Source of the DNA: Haliscomenobacter sp040401995
GTDB taxonomy: Bacteria > Bacteroidota > Bacteroidia > Chitinophagales > Saprospiraceae
Reading direction: 5' to 3'
Length of the DNA stretch: 64,000 nucleotides
Assembly (NCBI GenBank): GCA_040401995.1
Contig: JBBANM010000012.1
Coordinates: 1 to 64,000 of the forward strand
Part shown: piece by piece, positions 51,428 through 60,803 of the stretch
How positions within the stretch are numbered: position 1 is the first letter of the stretch
Layout: each line of letters starts with the position of its first letter
Program-made: the position numbers and the translations under genes
The notes under the pieces: model-generated
Seen by the model: only the letters and a program-made list of their open reading frames with translations
What the model was told of the DNA's origin: nothing
Databases searched by the model: none

Positions 51428-53376
51428 CAGTCCTTGATTTGAATTTCAAACAATACTTTGATGAGCATACCCACCGACCAGGCTTGTTGAAAACAGCCTC
51501 TTCCTTGTGCTGGGGTAGCGCCATCAAAAATTTCAGAAATCCCGTGCAAGCAATCGGATTCGTAAAAATGTAGCTTCAAGGATTGCAATTTGTGCATAAG
51601 CTCTTGGCTGTTTTTTTTCGTATTTCCCTTCACTTTAAGATAGGCCAACGCATATTCACCCCACAAAAAAGCCCAAACAGTGCCTTGATGGTAGGCGGTA
51701 TCGCGTTCCCATTGATTGCCGCCATAATGCGGTTTAAATGCTGGCGATTCGGTGTTAAGTGTGCGCAAGCCGTAGTCGGTGTAAAGATGATCCTCGATAT
51801 TGGCAAGTACCTTTACCGATTCGGTTTTGGTCAGTAACGAATGGGGCAAACTAATGGCGTAGATCTGATTAGGACGAATGGCATTGTCTACATAACCATC
51901 GGGAATGATCACATCATTGAGATATCCTGCTTCGGTGATAAAAAACTTGCGAAAAGCGGTCAGCACCTGATCTGCCAATTTGAGGTAGGAGTGGTGATCC
52001 TGTTGCAGTATTTCCCCAAAGGTTGAAAAAATACGCAACGCATTGTACCACAACGCATTTATTTCAACGGGACAACCTTGGCGCGGAGTTACCACAAAAT
52101 CTCCTACCCTGGCGTCCATCCAAGTAAGCTGTGCCAGCCCCTCACCACCAAAGATTAAACCTTCTGGAGTGGTATGAATGTTGTACCGCGTTCCTTCAAT
52201 GTGCCAATCAATGATCTCCTTGAGTCTCGGAAAAAGCTCGGAAATGAAGTCAATGTCTTGAAATTTTTCATGGTACTCATGCAATACTACAAACAGCCAC
52301 AATGTAGCGTCAATGGTGTTGTATTCAGGTGCTTCGCCTTGATCCGGAAAACGATTGGGCAACATCCCCTGATCCAGGTACTGCAAAAAAGTGCGCAAAA
52401 TAGACTTGGATGCTTCCTGGTTGCCCTGGGCAATGGTCAGTCCGCGCATGGCAATCATGGTGTCTCTTCCCCAATCCGTAAACCAAGGATAACCAGCTAT
52501 CAAGGTGCTGCTATTGGTGGAGGCGCGGTGAACTAAAAATTGATCTCCAGCAATAATTAAATCCCGTAAAAAGGCATTATTCTGTCCTTGTCCTAAGGAT
52601 TGTAGCCGTTGGATTTCTTGACTTTTTATTTCCTCAAAACTCAAGCGCTCAGCTTCTGTTTCAGTTGAAAACCGGAGGTACATTTTTTCGCCTGGCTGTA
52701 AATTCACCCGAATGCAACCTATTCCCTTGGCGTCTTCTTGAAAATCAAGACCCCGCTCTTGTTCAGCTGCATACTCCAAACTGCGGTACCAGCTGGCTTG
52801 AGGTTCAAAACGCCCTTTATCAAATTGTATCTGTATGGAGGGAGCACCGTAATGGGGATATACTTTCAAAAAAGTTTCACTGCTCTGTTCCACGTAAAAA
52901 TCAAAATAAGGATCTTCATGAAAAAGGCTGTGGTAATCCCGGAACACCAACAAGGGATTAAGTTCGAGTTCAAAAGCGTCTTTGCCTTCATTTTTGTACT
53001 CCACCACCGTTGTATTTTCACCATGCACCATAAAGACCGTTTTGGCGATTTGGAACGCTGCATCAGCAAAGACGGCCTTTGGCAAGGGATCTCGTTCAAA
53101 ACGATCCAGATAAGCATACCCTTGAGGATGGATCACGCCAGGGTATTGATTAGAAGACAAAGAGAAAACTTCCTCCTTGACTACAATGGTTTCTTCTACT
53201 TTGCTCACCAGTACCCTCCGATCGGTGGGCGGATTCATTGCGGCTACCAATAATCCATGATAGCGACGGGTATTGGCTCCTACAATGGATGATGCCGCAT
53301 AGCCGCCCAAGCCATTGGTTACCAACCATTCTTTGGCGGCCATGGCTTCGAATATTTTATTGCCTAAGTTAATCAT
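51427..53376 (-). CDS. Glycogen debranching enzyme (amylo-alpha-1,6-glucosidase)
   Basis: A 649-residue protein with an N-terminal GDE_N beta-sandwich (about 15-235, WLVTNGLGGYAASSIVGANTRRYHGLL) and a C-terminal (alpha/alpha)6 barrel (about 280-645) with WFTDWGRDTMIAMRGL, PWMDARVGD-like and GGNQWERDTAYHQGTVW. It would remove alpha-1,6 branches from glycogen or limit dextrins. No signal peptide is present, so it acts in the cytoplasm. It lies 70 bases after the GH63 gene on the same strand. Confidence 0.9.
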   Translation of the reverse strand: MINLGNKIFEAMAAKEWLVTNGLGGYAASSIVGANTRRYHGLLVAAMNPPTDRRVLVSKVEETIVVKEEVFSLSSNQYPGVIHPQGYAYLDRFERDPLPKAVFADAAFQIAKTVFMVHGENTTVVEYKNEGKDAFELELNPLLVFRDYHSLFHEDPYFDFYVEQSSETFLKVYPHYGAPSIQIQFDKGRFEPQASWYRSLEYAAEQERGLDFQEDAKGIGCIRVNLQPGEKMYLRFSTETEAERLSFEEIKSQEIQRLQSLGQGQNNAFLRDLIIAGDQFLVHRASTNSSTLIAGYPWFTDWGRDTMIAMRGLTIAQGNQEASKSILRTFLQYLDQGMLPNRFPDQGEAPEYNTIDATLWLFVVLHEYHEKFQDIDFISELFPRLKEIIDWHIEGTRYNIHTTPEGLIFGGEGLAQLTWMDARVGDFVVTPRQGCPVEINALWYNALRIFSTFGEILQQDHHSYLKLADQVLTAFRKFFITEAGYLNDVIIPDGYVDNAIRPNQIYAISLPHSLLTKTESVKVLANIEDHLYTDYGLRTLNTESPAFKPHYGGNQWERDTAYHQGTVWAFLWGEYALAYLKVKGNTKKNSQELMHKLQSLKLHFYESDCLHGISEIFDGATPAQGRGCFQQAWSVGMLIKVLFEIQIKD

Positions 53377-53446
53377 TGAAAGCTGTTTTGAATAGAGCTG
53401 GTGGAATTAAAAGCTGGAATATGCCCTTAACTCCACCACCCACTAC

Positions 53447-56089
53447 TTACCACATAGATTTGTCAATCAGTTCTGCTACCAACCCCGTCCAGCCGGTTTG
53501 GTGTGAAGCGCCAACTCCCCTCGCTGAATCGCCATGGAAGTATTCATAGAAAAGCAATAAGTCTTTGAAATTGGGATCCGTCTGATAGCTGTTGTCGTCT
53601 CCGTGAACGGGGCGTTTACCGGTTTCATCTTTTTCAAAAATGGAAACCAAACGCTTAGATACCTCATTAGCTGCCTGATCAAGGTTGATCCAATTCCCAG
53701 ATCCAGTAGGGAACTCTACTTTTAGTTTTTCGCGGTAATGCTGGCCATAGATGCGCAGCGAATGACCAATAAGGTAATTCATTGGCATCCATACCGGCCC
53801 ACGCCAGTTTGAATTGCCGCCAAAAAGCCCTGTTGATGATTCACCAGGTTCGTATTGTAAGCCAAATGCTTGGCCTTCAATCTGTACCATGTAAGGCGTT
53901 TCGTGTTTTTTGGAAACAGAACGGATGCCGCCTTTGCTCAAAAATTCTTGCTCGTCAAAAAGCGCTTTTAGCAAATGTTCCAATCGGTCTTTGGGAACCA
54001 AGGATAATAGAATATCCCCCTGATCATTCAATTCATCAAAAACCAGGTACTCCATGTTGTCTTTCCGATACCGTTGGAACCACTTGAGACGAGTATAAAA
54101 ACCGGGTAGTTTTTTTAGTTTCTCTTGATCCAAAATCAGCACGCCGAATAAGGTGGTCAACCCAACCAACGAGCGTACTTTAAGAGGAATGTATTCCCCA
54201 TTGGGCAAAGCAAGGATATCGTAAAAGAAGCCCTCGTTTGGATCCCAAGAACCAGTCCAGTCGGCGCTAATTTGGTTCAGCGAAGAGGCGATATACGTAA
54301 AATGTTCAAAAAATTTGGTGGCTACATCTTCGTAAGCCACATCATCTTCGCCTAGAATAAGGGCAATTTCCAGCATGTTGAGGCAATACATGGCCATCCA
54401 AGCGGTACCATCGGCCTGCTCCAAGTAACCGCCGCCAGGAATATAACTGCTGCGGTCAAAAACACCAATGTTATCGAGACCAAGGAAACCTCCTTCAAAA
54501 ACGTTGTTTCCTTGGGCATCTTTGCGATTTACCCACCAGGTAAAGTTGATCAACAGTTTTTGAAACACTCGTTTAAGAAAAGACTTGTCTTCTTTTCCAT
54601 TGCGTTCTTTGTCGATTTTGTAAACCTGTAAACAAGCCCAAGCATGTACTGGCGGGTTTACATCGCCAAAAGCCCATTCGTAAGCGGGCAACTGCCCGTT
54701 GGGGTGCATGTACCATTCGCGTAAAAAGAGAATCAACTGATTTTTGGCAAATTCCGCATCCACCATTGCTAAGGGAACCATATGAAATGCAAGATCCCAA
54801 GCAGCATACCAAGGATACTCCCATTTGTCGGGCATGGAAATGATGTCCTCATTGTTGAGGGTTTTCCAAGTGCTGTTGCGACCCGTTTTACGACCAGCCG
54901 GGGGAGGGAATTTACCAGCGTCACCATTCAGCCAACGCGGCATGTCGATATTGTAGTATTGTTTGCTCCAAAGCATGCCTGCAAACGCCTGCCGCTGAAT
55001 GTTGGCCAAATCGTCGTTGCTGCCTTTTTTAAACTGGTTGTAAAATTCGTCGGCTTCACTTTGGCGGGCGTTGAACGCCTCCGCATAGGTACTGCCAAGC
55101 GGGTCTTTGGTATTTTTTACTTTTGTTAAGCGCAATTTAACCACCGCTTGGTCTCCAGGTTGTAGATCAAATTCATAAACAGGCGCAAATTTAGTGCCTT
55201 CATTTTTTTCCGCCAACCACTCGTAATCCTGTCCAACAACCGCCTGATGGAAGGCATCTTTTACGAATGGCGATCCATTGGGCAATCCAAAAATACGTTC
55301 CGAATTGGTCTCGTTTTCCGTAAAAAGGCGGTGTTGTGGTTGGTCAAAGTGGAAAAAATACGCTCCCAGCACGGGGTGATTGGCTACTACTACACCTGCA
55401 TTTTCTGTCGATTTGCGTAGGGAAGGTTTTTCGTCAGCCAAGCCAAAAGACCATAAATTCCGAAACCAAAGCGTAGGCAATAAAGTCAACTTTGCTGCTT
55501 GATCTCCCTGAAGTGTAACGGTGATACGGATACAAATGTCTTCATCCGTTGCTTTGGCATACTCTGTTTGTACATCATAATAGCGCCCACTTGCAAATGC
55601 AGCAGTATCCATCAACTCAAATTCACCTTCATGCTTTGAGCGTTGGCGGTTTGTTTCAGCTAGCTCTTGGTAAGGAAATGCCTCGCAAGGATATTTGTAA
55701 AGGTGCTTCATGTAAGAATGCGTTGGCGTACTATCAAGATAATAGTAAAGCTCTTTGACATCTTCTCCATGGTTACCTTCAGGACCGGTTAAGCCATACA
55801 AACGTTCTTTCAAAATAGGGTCTTTGCCATTCCAAAGCGCTATACCAAAGCATAGATTGCACCGTTCATCACTAATTCCGGCAATACCATCCTCTCCCCA
55901 GCGATATACACGAGAGCGAGCATGATCATGGGGAAAGTAGTCCCAGGCGGTACCATTTTCACTGTAATCTTCCCTTACTGTTCCCCATTGCCGTTCGCTT
56001 AGGTATGGGCCCCATTTCATCCATTTTTTAGCGCCGCTATAGTTTTCTTGCAGCCTTATTTGTTCTTGGGTTATCGTATTCTTTGCCAT
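53447..56089 (-). CDS. GH63-type alpha-glucosidase
   Basis: An 880-residue cytoplasmic protein of the GH63/mannosyl-oligosaccharide glucosidase-like group. It has an N-terminal beta-domain (about 15-330, MKWGPYLSERQWGTVREDY) and a C-terminal (alpha/alpha)6 catalytic domain (about 400-860). KWEYPWYAAWDLAFHMVPLA holds the likely acid/base aspartate region, and GGNSNWRGPVWMPMNYL the second. Bacterial relatives act on alpha-glucosides, glucosylglycerate or mannosylglycerate. It probably works with the debranching enzyme downstream. A 14-bp perfect palindrome lies 34 bases upstream of its start. Confidence 0.85.
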   Translation of the reverse strand: MAKNTITQEQIRLQENYSGAKKWMKWGPYLSERQWGTVREDYSENGTAWDYFPHDHARSRVYRWGEDGIAGISDERCNLCFGIALWNGKDPILKERLYGLTGPEGNHGEDVKELYYYLDSTPTHSYMKHLYKYPCEAFPYQELAETNRQRSKHEGEFELMDTAAFASGRYYDVQTEYAKATDEDICIRITVTLQGDQAAKLTLLPTLWFRNLWSFGLADEKPSLRKSTENAGVVVANHPVLGAYFFHFDQPQHRLFTENETNSERIFGLPNGSPFVKDAFHQAVVGQDYEWLAEKNEGTKFAPVYEFDLQPGDQAVVKLRLTKVKNTKDPLGSTYAEAFNARQSEADEFYNQFKKGSNDDLANIQRQAFAGMLWSKQYYNIDMPRWLNGDAGKFPPPAGRKTGRNSTWKTLNNEDIISMPDKWEYPWYAAWDLAFHMVPLAMVDAEFAKNQLILFLREWYMHPNGQLPAYEWAFGDVNPPVHAWACLQVYKIDKERNGKEDKSFLKRVFQKLLINFTWWVNRKDAQGNNVFEGGFLGLDNIGVFDRSSYIPGGGYLEQADGTAWMAMYCLNMLEIALILGEDDVAYEDVATKFFEHFTYIASSLNQISADWTGSWDPNEGFFYDILALPNGEYIPLKVRSLVGLTTLFGVLILDQEKLKKLPGFYTRLKWFQRYRKDNMEYLVFDELNDQGDILLSLVPKDRLEHLLKALFDEQEFLSKGGIRSVSKKHETPYMVQIEGQAFGLQYEPGESSTGLFGGNSNWRGPVWMPMNYLIGHSLRIYGQHYREKLKVEFPTGSGNWINLDQAANEVSKRLVSIFEKDETGKRPVHGDDNSYQTDPNFKDLLLFYEYFHGDSARGVGASHQTGWTGLVAELIDKSMW

Positions 56090-56122
56090 TTATTTAAAGT
56101 TTTAGTCAATGGGACAGTATAA

Positions 56123-56136
56123 ATCAACATGTTGAT
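56123..56136. promoter_or_regulatory. Palindromic candidate operator upstream of the GH63 gene
   Basis: atcaacatgttgat is a perfect 14-bp palindrome located 34-47 bases before the GH63 start, where a repressor or activator site for the glycogen/glucosidase genes would be expected. Confidence 0.4.
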
Positions 56137-56217
56137 CTGGCTTTGTTTTTAAACTGATAATCAGAATGTTACACGTTGTTCTGGCCCATTGTTTCTTGAA
56201 AAAGAAGAGTCAAAACA

Positions 56218-57030
56218 TCAACCATTGTCTTCAAATCCCGGATAGAGTGTCATACCGCCATCCACAAACAGCGTTGACCCATGGATGTAGTCGGATTCAT
56301 CGGAAGCCAGCCAACAGCAAACGTTGCTGATATCGGAAGTTTCACCAACGCGTTTGTATGGAATAAGCCGGAGGAGTCGGGCTTCTGCTTCTGGTGTTTC
56401 CCAAGCCATGCGGTTGATCGGTGTTTTGATGGCGCCAGGCGCAACACTATTAACCCGAATTTTCATAGGCCCTAATTCCTGCGCTAAGGAACGCATCATA
56501 AGCATAACTCCACCTTTTGAAGCAGCGTAATTGACGTGTCCGGCCCAAGGAATAAGCTCGTGTACTGAACTCATACAGATGATTTTACCTAGGGCTTTAG
56601 AAATTTCAGGGCGAGGTCCACGGCGTGTAAATTCACGAACAGCTTCCTGCGCGCAGAGGAATTGGCCAGTTAGGTTAACATCCAGAACGTATTGCCAGTC
56701 AGCCAAACTCATGTCTACAAATGCCGCGTCCTTTTGTAAACCCGCATTATTGACTAAAATGTCTACAGTACCAAAAGTTTCAATGGCCGTTTGGAACATC
56801 GCTTTCACCTGATCTTGCTTACTGACATCGGCTTTAAAAGCAATAGCCTGGCCGCCAGCAGCCTTTATGGCATCTACCGCTTCATCGGCGCCTTTGTTGT
56901 TGCCTGCGTAGTTAACCAGTACATTGGCGCCTTCTAGTCCCATTCCAATGGCGCAGGCCATACCGATGCCTGAACTGGCTCCGGTGACGATGACGGTTTG
57001 ACCTATCAGTCTTTGCATTTTTTGTTGCAT
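56218..57030 (-). CDS. Glucose 1-dehydrogenase-type SDR
   Basis: A 270-residue classical SDR with VTGASSGIG, LVNNAGLQ, the catalytic S/Y/K in MSSVHELIPWAGHVNYAASKGG, and the substrate-loop VAPGAIKTPIN. The sequence resembles Bacillus glucose 1-dehydrogenases, so beta-D-glucose to gluconolactone with NAD(P)+ is plausible, which would link it to the GH63 and debranching enzymes downstream. It follows the GMC gene by 22 bases and is probably co-transcribed with it. Other sugar substrates cannot be excluded. Confidence 0.8.
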   Translation of the reverse strand: MQQKMQRLIGQTVIVTGASSGIGMACAIGMGLEGANVLVNYAGNNKGADEAVDAIKAAGGQAIAFKADVSKQDQVKAMFQTAIETFGTVDILVNNAGLQKDAAFVDMSLADWQYVLDVNLTGQFLCAQEAVREFTRRGPRPEISKALGKIICMSSVHELIPWAGHVNYAASKGGVMLMMRSLAQELGPMKIRVNSVAPGAIKTPINRMAWETPEAEARLLRLIPYKRVGETSDISNVCCWLASDESDYIHGSTLFVDGGMTLYPGFEDNG

Positions 57031-57052
57031 GTTGTTGTTGTTTTAGGTTTAG

Positions 57053-58588
57053 TTAAGACATTAATTTTTCTGCCAAATGATCACCAACGCGTAAAGCTTG
57101 CGCCATGATGGTCAGTGCCGGGTTAACAGCGGAGCTGGATGGGAAAAAACTGCCATCTACAACGTACAGGTTTTGCACCTCATGGGTCTGGCACAGTGGA
57201 TTCAGTGCAGAAGTTTTGGGATCGTGACCAAATCGAATTGTACCACATTGGTGTGCTACTCCGGCTAGCGGAATTTTTTTGCCCAAATACAAATGGTTAG
57301 GCAGCAAATGGGTTTCACAACCTACATGCTCGAGGATCGAGGTCAATTTTTTGTACAAACGCTGGTGAGCTTCCAGGTTGTTTTCGGTGTAATGCAGGTG
57401 AATTTTTCCTGCTTTGTCAACCATTACTCGGTTTTCAGGATCGGGTAAATCCTCGGAAGTCATCCAAAAATCGAGGGCGTGTTTGGCCATGTAATCCAGT
57501 GCCATTCCAGGGGTGAACCCCGGGGCGTCTTCCCGAAACATCAAGGGATCAGATTTTCCCAACATTTGGATGTGTCCTAATGGTAGTTCGGACTCTTCAC
57601 TGCGAAAATAAAAATCGTTTAGTGCCAAAGTTTTACCAAAAACAGTTGGATTTGGTTTTTTTGAAATGGCCAAAAGGGCGGAGTTGTTGTGGCACATGTA
57701 ATGACGACCTACTACGTCGGAGCTGTTGGCAAGGCCATTGGGGTGTTGTTCATTGGCTGAACGCAAAAGTAAGGCAGCTGAATTGATAGCACCGCAAGCA
57801 ACCACTACGATATCGGCACTGTAGTAAAGGATTTCTTCCCCTTTTTTGACAACCACTTCCTTTACCGCGTCACCAGATGTATTGGTGTTGAGTCTTTCTA
57901 CATAACACTCGGTTAAAAGTGTTACGTTGGGATGTTGCAAGGCAGATTTGATGCCCACCACGTGTGCATCTGCCTTGGCTTCAGAAGGATCAGGGAAGCC
58001 ATCAAAACGATCCAAAACTGCCGGCGCATCGCCAGGATTTTCAGCTAATCGTGCTCCAATAGGTAAAGGGAAAGGCTTTAATCCGAGTTTTTGTAAATCT
58101 CCGTTTAATTCTTCAATACGTGGCTCATGAGGCAGTGGCGCATAAGGAAAGGCTTCACTAGCCCAAGGCTCAGTAGGGTCAACGCCACGTAATCCATGAA
58201 CATGGTAGAGCTTTTCTGCCTGGGTATAGTAAGGCTCCAAGTCTTTGTACTCAATTGGCCATGCCGGAGAAACCCCTCCAAAATGTTTCACTTCGCCAAA
58301 ATCTGTTTCGCGCATGCGCAACAGTGCGGCGCCGTAAAATTTGGTGTTTCCTCCTACATAATAATGCATGCCTGGGCGGAAATCTTTCCCTTTTTTGTCG
58401 ACAAAGGTTTCGGTGGTGGTATATTTCTGGTCGAGAAATACGGCCTGGGTACTCCAATTGTCTTTTTCGCGGGGCACAAAGGTTCCTCTTTCCAAGATCA
58501 AGATTTTTTTGCCGGAAGGCGCTAGATGTTGCGCCAGCGTTCCACCACCAGCACCAGTGCCAATGATGATTACATCAAAATGATTCAT
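57053..58588 (-). CDS. GMC-family FAD oxidoreductase
   Basis: A 511-residue flavoprotein with an N-terminal FAD-binding loop (IIIGTGAGGGTLAQHLAPSGKKILILERG) and the C-terminal GMC signature (VDGSFFPSSSAVNPALTIMAQAL). HQCGTIRFG holds the catalytic His. Members oxidise sugars, alcohols or choline. No signal or Tat motif is present. It lies between the subtilase and SDR genes with short gaps (24 and 22 bases), so all three probably form one operon. A sugar or sugar-acid substrate fits the neighbourhood. Confidence 0.88.
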   Translation of the reverse strand: MNHFDVIIIGTGAGGGTLAQHLAPSGKKILILERGTFVPREKDNWSTQAVFLDQKYTTTETFVDKKGKDFRPGMHYYVGGNTKFYGAALLRMRETDFGEVKHFGGVSPAWPIEYKDLEPYYTQAEKLYHVHGLRGVDPTEPWASEAFPYAPLPHEPRIEELNGDLQKLGLKPFPLPIGARLAENPGDAPAVLDRFDGFPDPSEAKADAHVVGIKSALQHPNVTLLTECYVERLNTNTSGDAVKEVVVKKGEEILYYSADIVVVACGAINSAALLLRSANEQHPNGLANSSDVVGRHYMCHNNSALLAISKKPNPTVFGKTLALNDFYFRSEESELPLGHIQMLGKSDPLMFREDAPGFTPGMALDYMAKHALDFWMTSEDLPDPENRVMVDKAGKIHLHYTENNLEAHQRLYKKLTSILEHVGCETHLLPNHLYLGKKIPLAGVAHQCGTIRFGHDPKTSALNPLCQTHEVQNLYVVDGSFFPSSSAVNPALTIMAQALRVGDHLAEKLMS

Positions 58589-58612
58589 ACAATTGCGATT
58601 TAAAATATTTGA

Positions 58613-59938
58613 TCAAAAGAAAACAATGGGCGATCTTGGTTGAGCTATTTTTGTTACAGCCTTCACCGCATTGAGCGCGTGAACCACTCCAGCTCCTTGT
58701 CGTTCAGTAGATAAATTGGGCAAGCTTCGAGCGGTTTGGCTCAGTACTTCCTTAATTTTTTGAGGCGTCAGCGTTGGATCAGCTTCTAGCATTTGTGCTA
58801 CAATCCCGCTTACAATCGGAGCAGCAAAAGAAGTACCATCAGCATGCTGATAATCTGGTGTAATCAGTTTACGCTGTCCTATTTCGTCTGCTAGCTTTTT
58901 TCGAATGTCTTCGTCTTTTCCTAGCACCAATAATGGGTTAAAACCGAGTTGAGTGGCAGTATTGGAATATTTTGCTTTCAAATACCTTGAGTTTTTAGTT
59001 TTGATCAAGGCAAAGAGCATCCCCGCTTGTTCATGATTTTGGGTCATTGGTAAGATAGGAGCGGGTATCCAAATAGCTGGAGCGATAAGGTCTGGTTTTT
59101 GAAAACCATCAACCGTAGTCCCAAAAGTAGAAGGATACCAACTTTGGTTGACCGGATGTAAGGTATTGTGGTCATCTAAGCCGCCGATTGTGATGGCGTG
59201 CGGGCTATTGGCAGGCGCCTTTACCAACGCATGCTCATCATTACCAGCAGCTACTATTACTACTATTCCGGCCTCAGTTGCTTTTTGAATGGCCTGATCC
59301 ACGGCATTGATGCGATAAGAGGTCGACCAATCATCAGTAACCGATAAATTGAGGATGCGAATGGCAAATTTTTTCCGATTATCAATGGCCCATTGAATTG
59401 CTTTGGCGATGTTTTCTCCACTAATTCTTCCTGTTTCATCCGCTACCTTGAGTAAAACCAGTTTTGAAGAGGCTGCTAAGCCCTGGTAGACACCATTTGA
59501 CGCGGTTCCATCCCCGGTTCCAACTACCGAAGTCATGGTTCCATGCCAACTATTGGAACTTGGAATGGATGCAACGCTGGTGTTGGAATAAGACAAATCT
59601 TCAATGCAGAGAATGCGTTTTTTGATGTCAGGATGAGGATAAAAACCGCTATCAATGAAACAAATGGTGATGCCCTTGCCCGAATAATCTGGATGAGCTC
59701 CCAAGCGCTGAGGGAGAGGTAAAATTTTATACCCATCTACTGTGGTGTGAGGGGATAAGGCTTCTTGCGTAGACCAAAATTCAATTTGAGCCTGATCGAT
59801 GCATCGGGTGCAAGCACCCAAATTAGGCTGCCACTCGGGTGATTCCATTTGGAGTTGTTCTACAATTGGTTCATCAAGTGCGCCATTAAAATGGTGTACC
59901 AGGGTTTTATTAGATTGAAGACAAATAGGGCAGAGCAT
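58613..59938 (-). CDS. Cytoplasmic subtilisin-like protease with N-terminal zinc-ribbon-like cysteines
   Basis: A 441-residue S8 peptidase. The triad is D96 (FIDSGFYPHPD), H132 (SWHGTMTS) and S370 (DGTSFAAPIVSG), with N233 in the oxyanion position (AAGND). Ahead of the catalytic domain, C3-P-I-C6 and C43-T-R-C46 form an apparent four-cysteine zinc-binding unit instead of a signal peptide or prodomain. It therefore probably works in the cytoplasm. An insert of about 70 residues (285-355) lies before the serine motif. It is the first gene of the minus-strand cluster, with a structured 5' region upstream. Its link with the carbohydrate genes is unknown. Confidence 0.85.
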   Translation of the reverse strand: MLCPICLQSNKTLVHHFNGALDEPIVEQLQMESPEWQPNLGACTRCIDQAQIEFWSTQEALSPHTTVDGYKILPLPQRLGAHPDYSGKGITICFIDSGFYPHPDIKKRILCIEDLSYSNTSVASIPSSNSWHGTMTSVVGTGDGTASNGVYQGLAASSKLVLLKVADETGRISGENIAKAIQWAIDNRKKFAIRILNLSVTDDWSTSYRINAVDQAIQKATEAGIVVIVAAGNDEHALVKAPANSPHAITIGGLDDHNTLHPVNQSWYPSTFGTTVDGFQKPDLIAPAIWIPAPILPMTQNHEQAGMLFALIKTKNSRYLKAKYSNTATQLGFNPLLVLGKDEDIRKKLADEIGQRKLITPDYQHADGTSFAAPIVSGIVAQMLEADPTLTPQKIKEVLSQTARSLPNLSTERQGAGVVHALNAVKAVTKIAQPRSPIVFF

Positions 59939-60060
59939 GGTGTTTTTTTACTTCGTTATTCATGCCACAAATTTGCAGCAATCAGTTTTTACGAAGCGTC
60001 CCCCGGGCTACAAATAAGTGGGGGCACTTGTCGATGTGCGGACAAGTGTTGCTGTTTGTT
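59939..60060 (-). promoter_or_regulatory. Structured 5' leader of the subtilase gene
   Basis: Three stem-loops lie within 110 bases of the start codon: cttcgt/acgaag (59951-59996), ccccc/ggggg (60000-60024) and cacttgtc/gacaagtg (60025-60048). They are compatible with a regulatory leader or with a separate RNA on the other strand. Confidence 0.4.
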
Positions 60061-60255
60061 ATAGGCCGAGAGTTTGGATGAAGTTTGGGGGATCACGAGG
60101 GTAAAAAATCCACGCTAGCCAGTTTTGTAGTGGGCATATAATTGTGGCTTTATCCGTTTTTTTCAGCGACAAAGTAGGATTAAAAACTTCAAGAGCTTGT
60201 GATTGTTCCTAGAAAGACAAATAGAAACATGTTGTTCGCAAAAAAAATAAACAGC

Positions 60256-60281
60256 AAACTACCCGTTCGGGTAGTTTTTTT
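60256..60281. terminator. Isolated terminator hairpin in a gene-free region
   Basis: aaactaccc ttc-loop gggtagttt, followed by a T-run on the plus strand and preceded by an A-run. No coding gene lies upstream on the plus strand, so it could end a small RNA. Confidence 0.75.
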
Positions 60282-60541
60282 CTAACGAATGACTTCCAAC
60301 AAAGCCTAGGTTTTCCGATTTTGCGATTGAAAAGGGTGACGGGATTATTGTTTTCAAATAGCAATGCCCTTGAGTTGGATTAGGTTACAAATACAAAGAT
60401 CAATCCATAACTCCAGATACCTTTTTTTCAGTCCATTAATACTTTGCCAAAAGGAATTCCTTTTCTAGATTAATTCAACCGCTGATGACTAATAACCCAC
60501 TACTTGTGTATCAAGGTCTATATGTGCCTAGTGATGCATTA
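60282..60541. other. Gene-free stretch before R1
   Basis: About 260 bases between the isolated terminator and the R1 copy. No gene, strong promoter or further hairpin was recognised. Together with the subtilase leader, terminator and R1 this accounts for the 865-base gap. Confidence 0.4.
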
Positions 60542-60751
60542 GAGTGTGTTTGGATTTTTTATTCGTGCTGCAAATGGCCAAAATTCATCCCAGCTTCGTT
60601 ACGAAAATACTCATGTAGCGCTGTTCTGTCTTCCGACGATGTCGGAACTACACTCTTTCCGATATGATCGGAACTGTGCCACGTTTTTCGTGCCTCGCTG
60701 GTACAAATCTTGCCTCGTTTTCGCTTGCGAACTAAAAATCCAAACACACTC
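60542..60751. mobile_element. R1 element, full copy (210 bp, MITE-like)
   Basis: Same orientation as the 28005 copy, bounded by gagtgtgtttggattttt and its complement. TTA directly abuts both ends, a possible 3-bp target duplication. It ends 52 bases before the Crp/Fnr start. Open frames across it are not genes. Confidence 0.9.
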
Positions 60752-60803
60752 TTAGAATGCTATTGACTCAAACTACATTCTGATTATACAAAACACATTT
60801 ATT

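Noticed and set aside
53782..55129. Several plus-strand frames opposite the GH63 gene.
   Set aside because: Shadows of a well-supported minus-strand gene.
60485..60755. Plus-strand frames in the region before the Crp/Fnr gene.
   Set aside because: They run through R1 and have no recognisable domain.
60763..60790. TTGACT...TATACA as a sigma-70 (E. coli-type) promoter for the Crp/Fnr gene.
   Set aside because: Bacteroidota use TTG/TAnnTTTG; the spacing of 16 is possible, but the match is likely to be chance.
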